This document shows, in pieces, positions 17,693 through 27,175 of a DNA stretch of 64,000 bases (position 1 is its first letter; the number at the start of each line of letters is the position of its first letter). A program made the position numbers and the translations under genes. The stretch is from Endozoicomonas sp965199185. Its GTDB lineage: Bacteria; Pseudomonadota; Gammaproteobacteria; Pseudomonadales; Endozoicomonadaceae. The DNA is taken from the NCBI GenBank assembly GCA_965199185.1, contig CBDAQW010000012.1, positions 45,648-109,647 on the forward strand, given 5' to 3'. The notes under the pieces were generated by a model. The model was not told where the DNA came from. It saw nothing but the letters and a program-made list of their open reading frames with translations, and did not search any database.

Positions 17693-18976
17693 ATGACCGA
17701 TGCCATTATTAACTATGCACTCCGTCAAATGCGCTCAGTGGGCTTTGACAAAAGCCATTGCACTCTGAGTTTCGACGACAAACAGGAACTGAATGTAGAA
17801 AATGATCGCATCAGCCTTTTGCGTAGCGGTCAGGATCAGGAACTCTTTCTAACCGGTATAAAAGCTCAACGTCAGGCTTCCATTTCTATTAGTTCAATGG
17901 ATGAGCATAGCATCAATAACGCGATTGCCGATCTGCTGGAAATGGCTGAAGGCTCACAGGCAGATGCGGCTTATGATATTGCTCCAGCACAACCAGCAGA
18001 GTCATTTACTGTCGGACCTCAGCGTGCTGATCTGGATTTAATGTACGACAGACTGAGTGAATTTCTGGGCTACGTGAAAAAACACTATCCAACTATCATT
18101 CTGGCTGAGTGTTCTATCGATTACACACAAGCAAATACACGACTGGTTAACAGCAATGGCGTTGACTTCACTGAAGTACGTGGTAGTTACAACGGCTCTA
18201 TGCTTTTTACCGCCAAGAATGATGATAGTACATCATCGTACAGCTTTACTGGCTTCAGCAGTTTTGACCTGGATAAACCGATTCATCAGTACAGCACCAT
18301 CAAAACTCAGCTGAAAAACACCAGAGACTCATTACACGCAAAGCCTGTGCCGAATAAATTTGTTGGCGACATCATCATCACGCCCGATGCTATTGATGAT
18401 TTTATCAGCTTCCTCACAGACTCTGTTCGTGATGGCTCTATGATTGCTGGTACTTCGCTTTATAGAGACAAGCTGAATCAGACAATCACTTCCGGACAAT
18501 TAACTCTGAAAAGCACGCCTCTGGACAAATCTCTTCCGGGCGGTTATTTCTTCACCAGCGATGGCTTTAAAGTGGAAGATATGACATTGCTCAATCAAGG
18601 TGTTTTAAGCCGTTACCTGCTCAGTCATTACGGTGCCAGAAAAACCGGACTCGAACGAGCACCCAGTGAAGGCGGCTGCATGGTGCTTGAAGGGGGTGAT
18701 TCCCGTGTTGAGGAAATGATTGCTGCGATCGATGAAGGGATTGTACTGGGCCGTTTCTCAGGAGGTGAACCCTCTGAGAAAGGTGATTTCTCGGGCATCG
18801 CCAAAAACAGCCTATATATCAAAGACGGTAAGATTCAGTTCGCACTGGCTGAAACCATGATTTCAGGCAATATGGCCAGAGTATTGAACTCGGTTAAAGC
18901 GGTATCAAAAGAACAGGTTGATTTTGGTGATAGCCGGATGCCCTGGATTCAGGTGAGTGGCATTACGGTTTCCTGA
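17693..18976 (+). CDS. TldE/PmbA-like partner of the TldD protease
   Basis: 427 residues, same U62 family but lacking the HExxxH site, as expected for the non-catalytic partner TldE (PmbA). C-terminal family features include EGGCMVLEGGD and GRFSGGEPSEKGDFSGIAKN, the conserved glycine-rich stretch of TldE. The ATG lies three bases after the tldD stop, so the two are co-translated. Together they should form the TldD/TldE heterodimer with the active site buried at the interface. No peptide precursor gene (such as a microcin) is visible nearby, so a housekeeping peptide-degrading role is the simplest reading. Confidence 0.8.
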   Translation: MTDAIINYALRQMRSVGFDKSHCTLSFDDKQELNVENDRISLLRSGQDQELFLTGIKAQRQASISISSMDEHSINNAIADLLEMAEGSQADAAYDIAPAQPAESFTVGPQRADLDLMYDRLSEFLGYVKKHYPTIILAECSIDYTQANTRLVNSNGVDFTEVRGSYNGSMLFTAKNDDSTSSYSFTGFSSFDLDKPIHQYSTIKTQLKNTRDSLHAKPVPNKFVGDIIITPDAIDDFISFLTDSVRDGSMIAGTSLYRDKLNQTITSGQLTLKSTPLDKSLPGGYFFTSDGFKVEDMTLLNQGVLSRYLLSHYGARKTGLERAPSEGGCMVLEGGDSRVEEMIAAIDEGIVLGRFSGGEPSEKGDFSGIAKNSLYIKDGKIQFALAETMISGNMARVLNSVKAVSKEQVDFGDSRMPWIQVSGITVS

Positions 18977-18988
18977 AATCAGGGCATT

Positions 18989-19017
18989 GTCGGCTTGTCC
19001 TTTCGGGGCAAGCCGAC
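18989..19017. terminator. GC-rich stem-loop between convergent tldE and argG
   Basis: A twelve-base-pair stem (GTCGGCTTGTCC with GGGGCAAGCCGAC, one G-T pair) and a short TTTC loop lies between the stops of two convergent genes. Neither strand shows a T tract, so it may be a weak bidirectional terminator or a 3' end-stabilising hairpin. Confidence 0.45.
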
Positions 19018-19029
19018 CTGTGTAGCTAC

Positions 19030-20250
19030 TCAGGTTTTAAGAATACGGCCCTTATTCGCAGCAATACGCAGGCGCAGCGCATTCAGCTTGATAAACCCTT
19101 CTGCATCGCCCTGATTATAAGCACCCGTGTCTTCTTCGAAGGTGGCGATGTCTTCATCAAAGAGAGAATCATTCTCTGACCGACGCCCAACCACCATTAC
19201 ATTACCTTTGTAGAGTTTTAAACGAACCTCGCCGTTGACATGCACCTGACTGTCATCAATCATCGTCTGCAACAATTCACGCTCTGGTGACCACCAGTAA
19301 CCGTTATAAATCAGAGATGCATAGCGCGGCATCAACTCATCTTTCAGATGAGCCACTTCCCGATCAAGCGTGACGGACTCAATCGCCCGGTGCCCTTTGA
19401 GCATGATGGTGCCTCCGGGTGTTTCATAGCATCCTCGGGCTTTCATGCCAACGTAACGGTTTTCGACAATATCGATCCGACCAATGCCATTAGCACCGCC
19501 AACCTCATTGAGGTATTTCAGGACTTCAAATGGTTTCATCTCCTTGCCATCAATGGCAACAATGTCGCCCTGACGGTAAGTCAGGTTGATATAGGTGGGC
19601 TGATCTGGCGCACTCTCCGGAGAAACACTCCAGCGCCACATATCCTCTTCGGCTTCTTCCCAGGGGCTTTCCAGAAGACCACCTTCATAAGAGATATGAA
19701 GCAAGTTGGCATCCATTGAATAAGGTGACTTACCCTTCTTACGCTCGACTTCAATACCGTGTTCATCGCAGTAAGCCAACAGCTTTTCCCGGGAATTCAA
19801 ATCCCACTCACGCCAGGGTGCAATCACTTGCACACCAGGTTTCAGCGCATAAGCACCCAGCTCAAAACGCACCTGATCATTACCCTTGCCTGTCGCTCCG
19901 TGGGCAATGGCATCAGCTCCGGTTTCGTTAGCAATCTCAATCAAGCGCTTGGAAATAAGAGGCCGGGCAATGGACGTTCCCAGCAGATATTCACCTTCAT
20001 AAATGGTATTAGCACGGAACATGGGGAAGACAAAGTCACGAACAAACTCTTCCTGCAGGTCATCAATATAGATTTCCTTGATGCCAAGAGCCTCAGCCTT
20101 GGCTCTGGCCGGTTCCACCTCTTCACCCTGACCAAGATCTGCAGTAAATGTGACTACCTCACACTCATAGTGATCCTCGAGCCATTTAGCAATTACTGAA
20201 GTATCCAGACCTCCAGAGTAAGCAAGTACCACCTTGTTAATCTTTTTCAT
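19030..20250 (-). CDS. argG: Argininosuccinate synthase
   Basis: Cytosolic enzyme that joins citrulline and aspartate with ATP, the penultimate step of arginine synthesis. The 406-residue protein begins with the ATP pyrophosphatase loop AYSGGLDTS at residues 10-18, and shows the citrulline/aspartate site GATGKGNDQVRFE and the GGANGIGRIDIVENR stretch typical of the type I enzyme. Length is normal. GGAG precedes the ATG at good spacing. The gene stands alone, convergent with tldE. In the 280 bases upstream an ATTCA half-site and AT-rich sequence (20262-20290) faintly resemble an ArgR box, but I cannot support a full operator. argJ, another arginine gene, is at 30.9 kb. Confidence 0.97.
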   Translation of the reverse strand: MKKINKVVLAYSGGLDTSVIAKWLEDHYECEVVTFTADLGQGEEVEPARAKAEALGIKEIYIDDLQEEFVRDFVFPMFRANTIYEGEYLLGTSIARPLISKRLIEIANETGADAIAHGATGKGNDQVRFELGAYALKPGVQVIAPWREWDLNSREKLLAYCDEHGIEVERKKGKSPYSMDANLLHISYEGGLLESPWEEAEEDMWRWSVSPESAPDQPTYINLTYRQGDIVAIDGKEMKPFEVLKYLNEVGGANGIGRIDIVENRYVGMKARGCYETPGGTIMLKGHRAIESVTLDREVAHLKDELMPRYASLIYNGYWWSPERELLQTMIDDSQVHVNGEVRLKLYKGNVMVVGRRSENDSLFDEDIATFEEDTGAYNQGDAEGFIKLNALRLRIAANKGRILKT

Positions 20251-20530
20251 AAGGACACTCCGACATTTTCAGTATATTTATTCATAATAACAGGATTGAC
20301 CCCGATCAATATTACCAGAGAAACAACAAAAATAAAGAATACCATACAAAATAGAAAGAAATATTTATTCAATTTATAAGCATTTTAATTCAAACACCCT
20401 AACAGCTTGTTTATACAGCTTAAATCGTCACCAGCCCTTGAGACATAAGCCATAAACTCACTATCAAAACTAGAAATCTTTGACTAGAATTCCCCAGAAT
20501 CTAACCAGAAAAACAGGAACAGAACCTATT

Positions 20531-21571
20531 ATGATAAAAACGATCACCATTACCCGTCCAGACGACTGGCACCTTCACCTCCGCGATAGCGCCGCTCTTC
20601 CTGAAACAGTTCGTGCTTCAGCCAACGTATTCAGACGGGCAATCATCATGCCTAACTTAGTGCCTCCGATTGTCAATACTAATATGGCTGCTGCTTATCA
20701 GCAGCGAATTCAGGAACACATTCCTGAAGGTAAAAATTTCCAGCCTTTGATGACACTTTATCTCACCGACAACACCACCGCCGACATGGTGCGTGAAGCA
20801 CATGCCAGCGGCGTGGTTTCGGCCCTGAAACTCTATCCGGCGGGAGCAACAACCAACTCCGATTCAGGTGTAACTGATCTCAATAATGTTCAGGCAGCAC
20901 TGGAAGCCATGGCTGACTGCGGCTTGCCATTACTGGTACACGGTGAAGTGACTGACGCCGATATTGATATTTTTGATCGTGAAAAAGTCTTTATTGACCG
21001 ACACCTGAAAGGGCTGACTCAACGCCTGCCGCATCTGAAGATAGTGATGGAGCATATCACCACCCGTGATGCCGTTGAGTTTGTCAAAAACGGCAGTGAA
21101 AATCTCGCCGCTACTATCACCGCTCATCATCTTCTGTATAATCGCAACCATATGCTGGTTGGCGGGATTAAACCCCATTACTACTGCCTGCCAATTCTGA
21201 AGCGTAATATTCACCAGCAGGCTTTGCTGGAGGCAGCTACCAGTGGTCATCCAAAGTTCTTCCTGGGTACCGATTCTGCGCCTCATGCAGTGGGAGCTAA
21301 AGAGTCTTCCTGTGGCTGTGCAGGTTGTTATACAGCACCTGCGGCCATTGAACTCTATGCAGAAGCCTTTGAAATGATGGATGCTCTGGATAAACTGGAA
21401 GCCTTTGCCAGCCACCATGGTCCTGACTTTTATGGTCTGCCACGGAACTCTGACACCATTATCCTGGTAAAAGAGAGCTGGACGATGCCTGATACCATTC
21501 CATTCGGTGAACACCGGGTGAAACCCCTGAGAGCCGGTGAAGCGATTCACTGGAGGCTCAAGACAGACTAA
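20531..21571 (+). CDS. pyrC: Dihydroorotase PyrC
   Basis: Zinc amidohydrolase of pyrimidine synthesis that cyclises carbamoyl aspartate to dihydroorotate. The 346-residue protein is of the short type I (E. coli PyrC-like) class. The metal-binding HLH is at residues 14-16 in RPDDWHLHLRD. The lysine that becomes carboxylated is in ALKLYPAGATTNS. Further metal-site histidines are in VHGEV and EHITT, and the aspartate is in GTDSAPH. The true start is the ATG at 20531, where homologues begin; an upstream in-frame start at 20480 would add 17 unmatched residues. rnt follows ten bases after the stop, so the two are probably co-transcribed. Confidence 0.96.
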   Translation: MIKTITITRPDDWHLHLRDSAALPETVRASANVFRRAIIMPNLVPPIVNTNMAAAYQQRIQEHIPEGKNFQPLMTLYLTDNTTADMVREAHASGVVSALKLYPAGATTNSDSGVTDLNNVQAALEAMADCGLPLLVHGEVTDADIDIFDREKVFIDRHLKGLTQRLPHLKIVMEHITTRDAVEFVKNGSENLAATITAHHLLYNRNHMLVGGIKPHYYCLPILKRNIHQQALLEAATSGHPKFFLGTDSAPHAVGAKESSCGCAGCYTAPAAIELYAEAFEMMDALDKLEAFASHHGPDFYGLPRNSDTIILVKESWTMPDTIPFGEHRVKPLRAGEAIHWRLKTD

Positions 21572-21580
21572 GGAGATTCC

Positions 21581-22204
21581 GTGAGGATCGACGACGGCCA
21601 CTCCATGGCAAGCCGGTTCCGAGGCTTTCTACCCGTAGTGGTAGACGTGGAAACCGGAGGCTTCAATGCCTCCACTGACGCACTGCTGGAAATTGCAGCA
21701 ACCGTAATTGAAATGGATGAAAGTGGTTATGTTCATCCGGGACATAGCGAGTCCTACCACATAAAACCTTTCGAAGGCGCCAATATCGAGAAAGCGGCTC
21801 TGGAATTTATTGGTCTTGATCCTTTTCACCCTCTGCGCATTGCCGTTGAAGAAGAAGATGCCATGACTAAATTATTCCGCAGCGTGCGCAAATCGGTCAA
21901 AGCTCAGGGTTGCAGTCGTGCAGTTCTGGTAGGACACAATGCGTCGTTTGATTTAAATTTCGTAATGGCGGCTGCTGAGCGTTGTGACCTTAAACGCAAC
22001 CCTTTCCATCCATTTTCCTGCTTTGATACAGCCACTTTATCAGGTTTAGCCTATGGGCAGACTGTTCTGGCAAAAGCCTGTGATGAAGCGCATATTGCTT
22101 TTGATCAAACTGAAGCACATTCGGCTCGTTACGACACCGAGAAAACCGCAGACCTATTCTGCACGATTGTGAATCGCTGGAAAGATCTTGGCGGTTGGCT
22201 CTGA
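21581..22204 (+). CDS. rnt: Ribonuclease T
   Basis: DEDD-type 3'-5' exoribonuclease that trims tRNA CCA ends and matures 5S, 23S and other stable RNAs as a homodimer. The 207-residue protein has exonuclease motif I VVDVETGGF with Asp22 and Glu24, motif II VGHNASFDLNF and motif III HSARYDTEKTADLF, which supplies the catalytic His and final Asp. The basic patch used for RNA binding is represented by the Arg/Lys segment around 99-107. It starts at GTG with AAGGAG six bases upstream, directly behind pyrC; the same pair is found together in pseudomonads and relatives. Confidence 0.96.
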   Translation: MRIDDGHSMASRFRGFLPVVVDVETGGFNASTDALLEIAATVIEMDESGYVHPGHSESYHIKPFEGANIEKAALEFIGLDPFHPLRIAVEEEDAMTKLFRSVRKSVKAQGCSRAVLVGHNASFDLNFVMAAAERCDLKRNPFHPFSCFDTATLSGLAYGQTVLAKACDEAHIAFDQTEAHSARYDTEKTADLFCTIVNRWKDLGGWL

Positions 22205-22259
22205 CGTGCTTGAGGGTATTTCCAACATGGAAATGCCCTTAGTTTTTTGAAATATTCAC

Positions 22260-23066
22260 TCAATGATTGGCGTAATACTTTTCAAGGTAGTCTGCAACGG
22301 CATGATCGTAGTTAAAACCAATCTGCTCATTCTCCGGTAACAACTCCACCAGTTTGGGGTCAGCATTCCCCATCACCAGCCCTTTTCCTACTTTATCAAG
22401 CATGCCCAGATCATTTAGCCCATCACCAAAGGCCATGGCATCTTTCATTTCAAAACTTTTAATTTTCAGCACTTCATTAAGAGCAACCGATTTACAAACA
22501 GCGGCATCCATAATCTCAAGGCAACGCGGTAAAGAGAAAGTAATCGACAGGCGATCACCGTAAAGGGACTGGATTTTCTCATAAAGTGGTAACAGATCTT
22601 CATGTTCATGGGCGACAAAAAATATTTTTTGGACACCGGTTTTCGGGGTTTCATCCAGATTGCCGAGCTTGTAGCCGAAGCCACTGTCAGCATGGAAGTC
22701 CAACAATGTCTGCGTTTCAACTTCCACCAGCCAGTCACGTTGATGATAAACATTACAATGCACTGTTTCCGGGAACGCTTTGCGCATTGCCAGAATAGGG
22801 TGCACTAGGTCAGCAGCAATATTGTGTTCGATAATCTGTTCACCCTGTGGGTTATGAACTCTGGCTCCATTGCTGGTAATCAGATACATATCAACCCCCA
22901 GAGAAGCACGAATATACTTCACATCTTCATAGTGGCGACCGGTAGCAAAAATAAATTTGATGCCCTGCTGACTTAAACGACGAATAGTGTCTACTGTCTG
23001 CTGACTGAGCTTATGGTCATCATTCAGTAACGTGCCGTCCAAATCCGATACAACCACTGGGTACAT
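22260..23066 (-). CDS. yigL: HAD-IIB (Cof-type) phosphatase, YigL-like
   Basis: 268 residues of the haloacid-dehalogenase superfamily, subfamily IIB. Motif I is DLDGTLL with nucleophile Asp8 and acid/base Asp10, motif II is FATGRH, motif III is a lysine around KSVALNEV and motif IV is FGDGLNDLGML. The beginning (MYPVVVSDLDGTLL) and SNGARVHNPQG match E. coli YigL, a sugar-phosphate and pyridoxal-phosphate phosphatase. The substrate in this organism is not shown. The gene is convergent with rnt and starts about 65 bases downstream of a gap to clpB, with which it may not share a promoter. Confidence 0.85.
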   Translation of the reverse strand: MYPVVVSDLDGTLLNDDHKLSQQTVDTIRRLSQQGIKFIFATGRHYEDVKYIRASLGVDMYLITSNGARVHNPQGEQIIEHNIAADLVHPILAMRKAFPETVHCNVYHQRDWLVEVETQTLLDFHADSGFGYKLGNLDETPKTGVQKIFFVAHEHEDLLPLYEKIQSLYGDRLSITFSLPRCLEIMDAAVCKSVALNEVLKIKSFEMKDAMAFGDGLNDLGMLDKVGKGLVMGNADPKLVELLPENEQIGFNYDHAVADYLEKYYANH

Positions 23067-23190
23067 TCGTCACCTCTTAAGATAAATTCTGGTAAAGGCT
23101 CATTATCTTCTTAATCTCATGAATAAAACAGGGCAGATATCGTCATTCTATTGATGACAATACCTACCCTGATTAATCCATTACCAATGA

Positions 23191-25758
23191 TCAGGTGAAT
23201 GTAATTTCCTCTCCATCCAGTTCTACGTGAATAGTATCACCTCCGGAAAAGCGACCACTCAAAATAGCTTCTGCCAATGGGTTTTCGATACTACGCTGAA
23301 TGGCACGCTTCAAAGGTCGTGCGCCGTATACCGGATCAAAGCCTACTTCTGCCAGCTTGCTCAATGCAGTTTCTGAAATGTCGAGCTTAAGATCGTTTTC
23401 CGCCAGTCGTTTATTCAGCCCTGACAACTGAATATCAGCAATACCCTTAATCTGATCGGCATTCAGTGGATGGAAAACCACCAACTCATCGATCCGGTTG
23501 ACAAATTCCGGGCGAAAGTGAGTACCAACCACATCCATCAATGTTTCTTTAAGAGAATCAAAATCTTCATCTTGCATGGTTTGAATCACATCAGAGCCTA
23601 AATTAGAAGTCATCACCACCACGGTATTTTTAAAATCGACAGTACGACCCTGACCGTCGGTTAGACGACCATCTTCTAATACTTGTAAAAGAATATTGAA
23701 AACATCCGGATGTGCTTTTTCCACCTCATCCATCAACACCACCGAATAAGGTTTGCGTCGTACGGCTTCGGTCAGATAACCACCTTCTTCATATCCAACA
23801 TATCCGGGAGGTGCTCCCAGCAGGCGAGCGACTGAATGTTTTTCCATAAACTCAGACATATCGATACGAACAATGGCATCTTCTGTATCAAATAAAAATT
23901 CAGCCAGTGCTTTACAAAGTTCTGTTTTACCAACACCGGTTGGACCAAGAAACATAAAGGAACCGTTAGGTCGGTTCGGATCTGCCAGTCCGGCTCTTGA
24001 ACGACGCACGGCGTTGGAAACAGCCACCACCGCTTCATGCTGACCAATCACCCGGTTGTGTAAGCTGTCTTCCATACGCAGCAGCTTGTCCCGCTCACCT
24101 TCCAGCATCTTACTGACAGGAATCCCTGTCCATTTGGAGACGACTTCAGCGATCTCTTCATCGGTAACCCGGTTTCTTAACAACTGAGTTTCGCCACCTT
24201 CCATCGCATCAGCTTTAGCCAATTTCTTTTCCAGATCAGGCAATTCGCCGTATTGAATTTCCGACATTCTGGCAAGATCACCAGCACGCTTCGCTGCTTC
24301 CAACTTAATCAACAACTGCTCTTTTTCTTCCCGCAGTTTCTGCCCCCCCTGAAGAGAGACTTTCTCCGCTTTCCAGATATCTTCGAGGTCAGAATATTCT
24401 CGCTCCAGCTCATTGACCTGATCATTCAGTTTCGACAGTCTTTCCTGAGAGGCTTTATCATCCTCTTTTTTCAGAGCTTCCTGTTCGATTTTCAATTGAA
24501 TAAGGCGACGTTCAAGACGATCCATAGCTTCTGGCTTGGAATCCATTTCCATACGAATGCGACTGGCAGCTTCATCAATCAGGTCAATGGCCTTATCCGG
24601 CAACTGTCGATCAGTGATGTATCGCTGAGACAATTTAGTGGCAGCGACAATAGCCGGATCGGTAATATCGACGCCGTGGTGGGCTTCGTAACGTTCTTTT
24701 AAACCACGGAGGATAGCGATGGTATCTTCTTCAGTGGGTTCGTCCACTAGTACTTTCTGAAAACGTCGCTCAAGCGCTGCATCTTTTTCAATGTATTGAC
24801 GATATTCATCCAGTGTCGTCGCTCCGACGCAATGCAATTCGCCTCGTGCCAGTGCTGGTTTCAGCATATTGCCAGCATCCATAGCACCTTCAGCTTTACC
24901 GGCACCCACCATGGTATGCAACTCATCAATAAACAGGATGATCTGACCTTCCTGTTTAGCGAGGTCATTCAATACTGCTTTCAGGCGTTCTTCAAATTCA
25001 CCACGGAACTTGGCACCAGCAATCAGTGAACCCATATCGAGAGATAGTAAGCTCTTACCTTTCAAACCTTCCGGCACTTCGCCATTAACAATACGCTGAG
25101 CTAACCCCTCAACAATCGCTGTTTTCCCCACCCCTGGCTCGCCAATAATCACCGGATTATTTTTCGTGCGTCGCTGTAACACCTGGACGGTACGACGGAT
25201 TTCATCATCCCGCCCAATCACCGGATCAAGTTTGCCCTGTTCGGCTCTCTCGGTGAGATCAATGGTGTATTTGGCCAGAGAGTTACGATTATCTTCCGCA
25301 TTCGGATCATTAATGGTGTCACCACCACGAATATTTTTGATCGCATTTTCCAAAGCGGGCTTACTGACATCCTGAGAACGTAATAACTTACCAACGTCGC
25401 CCGGTTCTTCCATCATAATCAACAGGACGGTCTCGCTGGAGATAAACTGATCGTTATCTTGCTGCGTTCTTTTATCAGAAAGATTAAGAACCCGAATAAG
25501 ATTCTGTGACGGCTGAATATCACCGGTCGGGTTCTTGACTTCTGCCAGTCGGTCAAGCTGCGTGGTCAGCTCTCCATGCAATCGGGCAATATCAAAACCC
25601 ACTTGCATCAACAGAGGTTTCACTGAACCGCCTTGCTGGTCAATCAACGCTAACAACAGGTGTACCGGTTCTATCTGACTGTGATCTTTTCCTACTGCCA
25701 AAGACTGGGCGTCAGACAATGCTGACTGGAGTTTACTGGTCAGTCGATCTGGTCTCAT
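23191..25758 (-). CDS. clpB: ATP-dependent disaggregase ClpB
   Basis: 855-residue Hsp100 protein that works with DnaK to resolubilise aggregated proteins in the cytosol. Domains in order: Clp N-terminal double repeat (1-145), first AAA+ domain with GEPGVGKT near 205, the middle coiled-coil M-domain (about 410-520, with many Glu/Lys heptads), and a second AAA+ domain with GPTGVGKT near 605 and VLMDEVEKAH. It lacks the tripeptide that binds ClpP, as expected for ClpB. GGAGAAGG precedes the ATG. A sigma32-type promoter lies 40 bases upstream. In related bacteria clpB follows rluD-pgeF; here a foreign-looking gene separates them. Confidence 0.98.
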   Translation of the reverse strand: MRPDRLTSKLQSALSDAQSLAVGKDHSQIEPVHLLLALIDQQGGSVKPLLMQVGFDIARLHGELTTQLDRLAEVKNPTGDIQPSQNLIRVLNLSDKRTQQDNDQFISSETVLLIMMEEPGDVGKLLRSQDVSKPALENAIKNIRGGDTINDPNAEDNRNSLAKYTIDLTERAEQGKLDPVIGRDDEIRRTVQVLQRRTKNNPVIIGEPGVGKTAIVEGLAQRIVNGEVPEGLKGKSLLSLDMGSLIAGAKFRGEFEERLKAVLNDLAKQEGQIILFIDELHTMVGAGKAEGAMDAGNMLKPALARGELHCVGATTLDEYRQYIEKDAALERRFQKVLVDEPTEEDTIAILRGLKERYEAHHGVDITDPAIVAATKLSQRYITDRQLPDKAIDLIDEAASRIRMEMDSKPEAMDRLERRLIQLKIEQEALKKEDDKASQERLSKLNDQVNELEREYSDLEDIWKAEKVSLQGGQKLREEKEQLLIKLEAAKRAGDLARMSEIQYGELPDLEKKLAKADAMEGGETQLLRNRVTDEEIAEVVSKWTGIPVSKMLEGERDKLLRMEDSLHNRVIGQHEAVVAVSNAVRRSRAGLADPNRPNGSFMFLGPTGVGKTELCKALAEFLFDTEDAIVRIDMSEFMEKHSVARLLGAPPGYVGYEEGGYLTEAVRRKPYSVVLMDEVEKAHPDVFNILLQVLEDGRLTDGQGRTVDFKNTVVVMTSNLGSDVIQTMQDEDFDSLKETLMDVVGTHFRPEFVNRIDELVVFHPLNADQIKGIADIQLSGLNKRLAENDLKLDISETALSKLAEVGFDPVYGARPLKRAIQRSIENPLAEAILSGRFSGGDTIHVELDGEEITFT

Positions 25759-25798
25759 ATGCCTTCTCCCGCCGGGAATTCAACGTGGTCTATTTTGT

Positions 25799-25826
25799 AT
25801 ATGGCGTCAAAGGCAGAGATTTCAAG
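25799..25826 (-). promoter_or_regulatory. Sigma32 (heat-shock) promoter of clpB
   Basis: On the minus strand CTTGAAA is followed after 13 bases by CGCCATAT, against the sigma32 consensus CTTGAAA-N11-15-CCCCATNT: a perfect -35 and one mismatch in the -10. It ends 40 bases before the clpB start codon, as expected for this heat-shock gene. Confidence 0.8.
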
Positions 25827-25838
25827 AGATTTATTATC

Positions 25839-25870
25839 GGCTCTTGTGCCCTATGGCTATCTGCCTTCGG
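25839..25870. repeat. Imperfect direct repeat, copy 1 (clpB side)
   Basis: The stretch GGCTCTTGTGCCCTATGG, then a short variable part, then TATCTGCCTTCGG recurs with a five-base gap and a few changes at 27176-27212. The two copies flank the unknown gene at 25954-27168 in the same orientation. Confidence 0.55.
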
Positions 25871-25953
25871 AGGAATCCGACTGGCCTGATGAACTTTTAA
25901 TCATTTAACGGGGCTATGGTTTCGCATTCAACAAATTCTAAAGGAACCCTCTC

Positions 25954-27168
25954 ATGATTACTCAAGAGCAAGAGCAACCGCCCGTTCATTTCAACGTGCC
26001 TCACGATTGCTGTTCAGCCTTTGCCTCTGAAATAGCTCAATTTGAAGCTGGCGGAAGAAAACGCTTAGTTACCCGCTTACCTAATGACAATGGAGAATTG
26101 ACTCTCTTGGCTATCCATCCGTTATTCCCATACGATTCAACCAATGACCAACTGCATCAGGACATTCACAAAAGAATCGTAGAATTAGAATCTGGCCAGG
26201 GATTCAAAACATTTCACTCTGGTGCTTTAGAACACAGTTTTGGCGTTACTCAGTCTGAACAAAAAAAGCTCATTAATACACTGCATTGTTGCTCTAGAAA
26301 AACACAGGGAAATCGCCGCTATCAATATGAGGCTGGTTTAGACACCCTCTACTGTAGCGCACAAAATATTCAGACTATCTCATTGACAACACCTTGGCCT
26401 CAATATGAACAACCTTTAAAAAATTGGCTGCAAGACTCGAGCGAGACTGTGAGAAAAATATCTCAAACCACCAGTGCCTTTGAGAATATGAAGTGTGGAA
26501 AAAACACCATGATTTTAAATATTCATACGGAAGAGTTAACAGATCGGCTACACTGGCATCAGGATTTATTTAGAGGTGCTCTTCACTATAACCCCGAGTT
26601 AAAAGAACTCATTACAAACGATCACCTAATTGATATTTTGCATACGGTCGTCATTAAAACACCTTCCAGCGATACCAATAAACTGTTTATGGATCTTGGC
26701 GTTGTAAGCTGTTATCAGCCTCCATATGCAAACCATTTCAGTAAATCGGTCAGTGAGAGTTACAAGTTCTGTAAAGCCATCGGCAAGGCAGTCATTAACA
26801 CCGAAGGTCATCTTATCAATTTGACTTCATCGAACGGAACTGTTCGTTATGACCGTAATGAAAACATCCAGAGTTCAAACGAAGACATCGGGAAAAACAA
26901 CGTTTATGAAATAGCATCACCTCTTGAGCAAGAAGGCGCAGGATACGGTGTAAAACAGACGCGAGTATATAGCATTCCAAACAAAGGGCTGGATGAAAAA
27001 ATGGAATTTGTAATAGTCCATTCATCCTCTCCATTAAAACAGTCTCAGGATCAAAGAGAAGCGTTTTTCGAAAAACCCTTACCCCAAAACGATGGAACAG
27101 ATTGGGCCAACACTCTCAGCAATAAAGCCATAAGAGAGCTACTCGTTATCCGATCATCCGGTAGCTAA
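25954..27168 (+). CDS. Unknown 404-residue protein inserted between pgeF and clpB
   Basis: I do not recognise this protein. It has no signal peptide and no clear membrane segment. It is mixed alpha/beta in appearance, with His and Cys scattered (HDCCSAF at the start, LINTLHCCSRK near 108). It is more AT-rich than the adjoining core genes. The ATG has AAAGGAA seven bases upstream, so it is expressed from its own site. It runs opposite to the conserved rluD-pgeF-clpB block and interrupts it, and imperfect direct repeats lie on both sides. This suggests acquisition by transfer or duplication. The absence of any secretion signal and the similar setting of the genes at 7138, 15272 and 32317 make a host-interaction role possible, but that is only contextual. 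Confidence 0.75.
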   Translation: MITQEQEQPPVHFNVPHDCCSAFASEIAQFEAGGRKRLVTRLPNDNGELTLLAIHPLFPYDSTNDQLHQDIHKRIVELESGQGFKTFHSGALEHSFGVTQSEQKKLINTLHCCSRKTQGNRRYQYEAGLDTLYCSAQNIQTISLTTPWPQYEQPLKNWLQDSSETVRKISQTTSAFENMKCGKNTMILNIHTEELTDRLHWHQDLFRGALHYNPELKELITNDHLIDILHTVVIKTPSSDTNKLFMDLGVVSCYQPPYANHFSKSVSESYKFCKAIGKAVINTEGHLINLTSSNGTVRYDRNENIQSSNEDIGKNNVYEIASPLEQEGAGYGVKQTRVYSIPNKGLDEKMEFVIVHSSSPLKQSQDQREAFFEKPLPQNDGTDWANTLSNKAIRELLVIRSSGS

Positions 27169-27175
27169 CGCTGTT

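Noticed and set aside
20251..20530. ArgR operator upstream of argG
   Set aside because: Only one half-site resembles the ARG box; the other half is degenerate.
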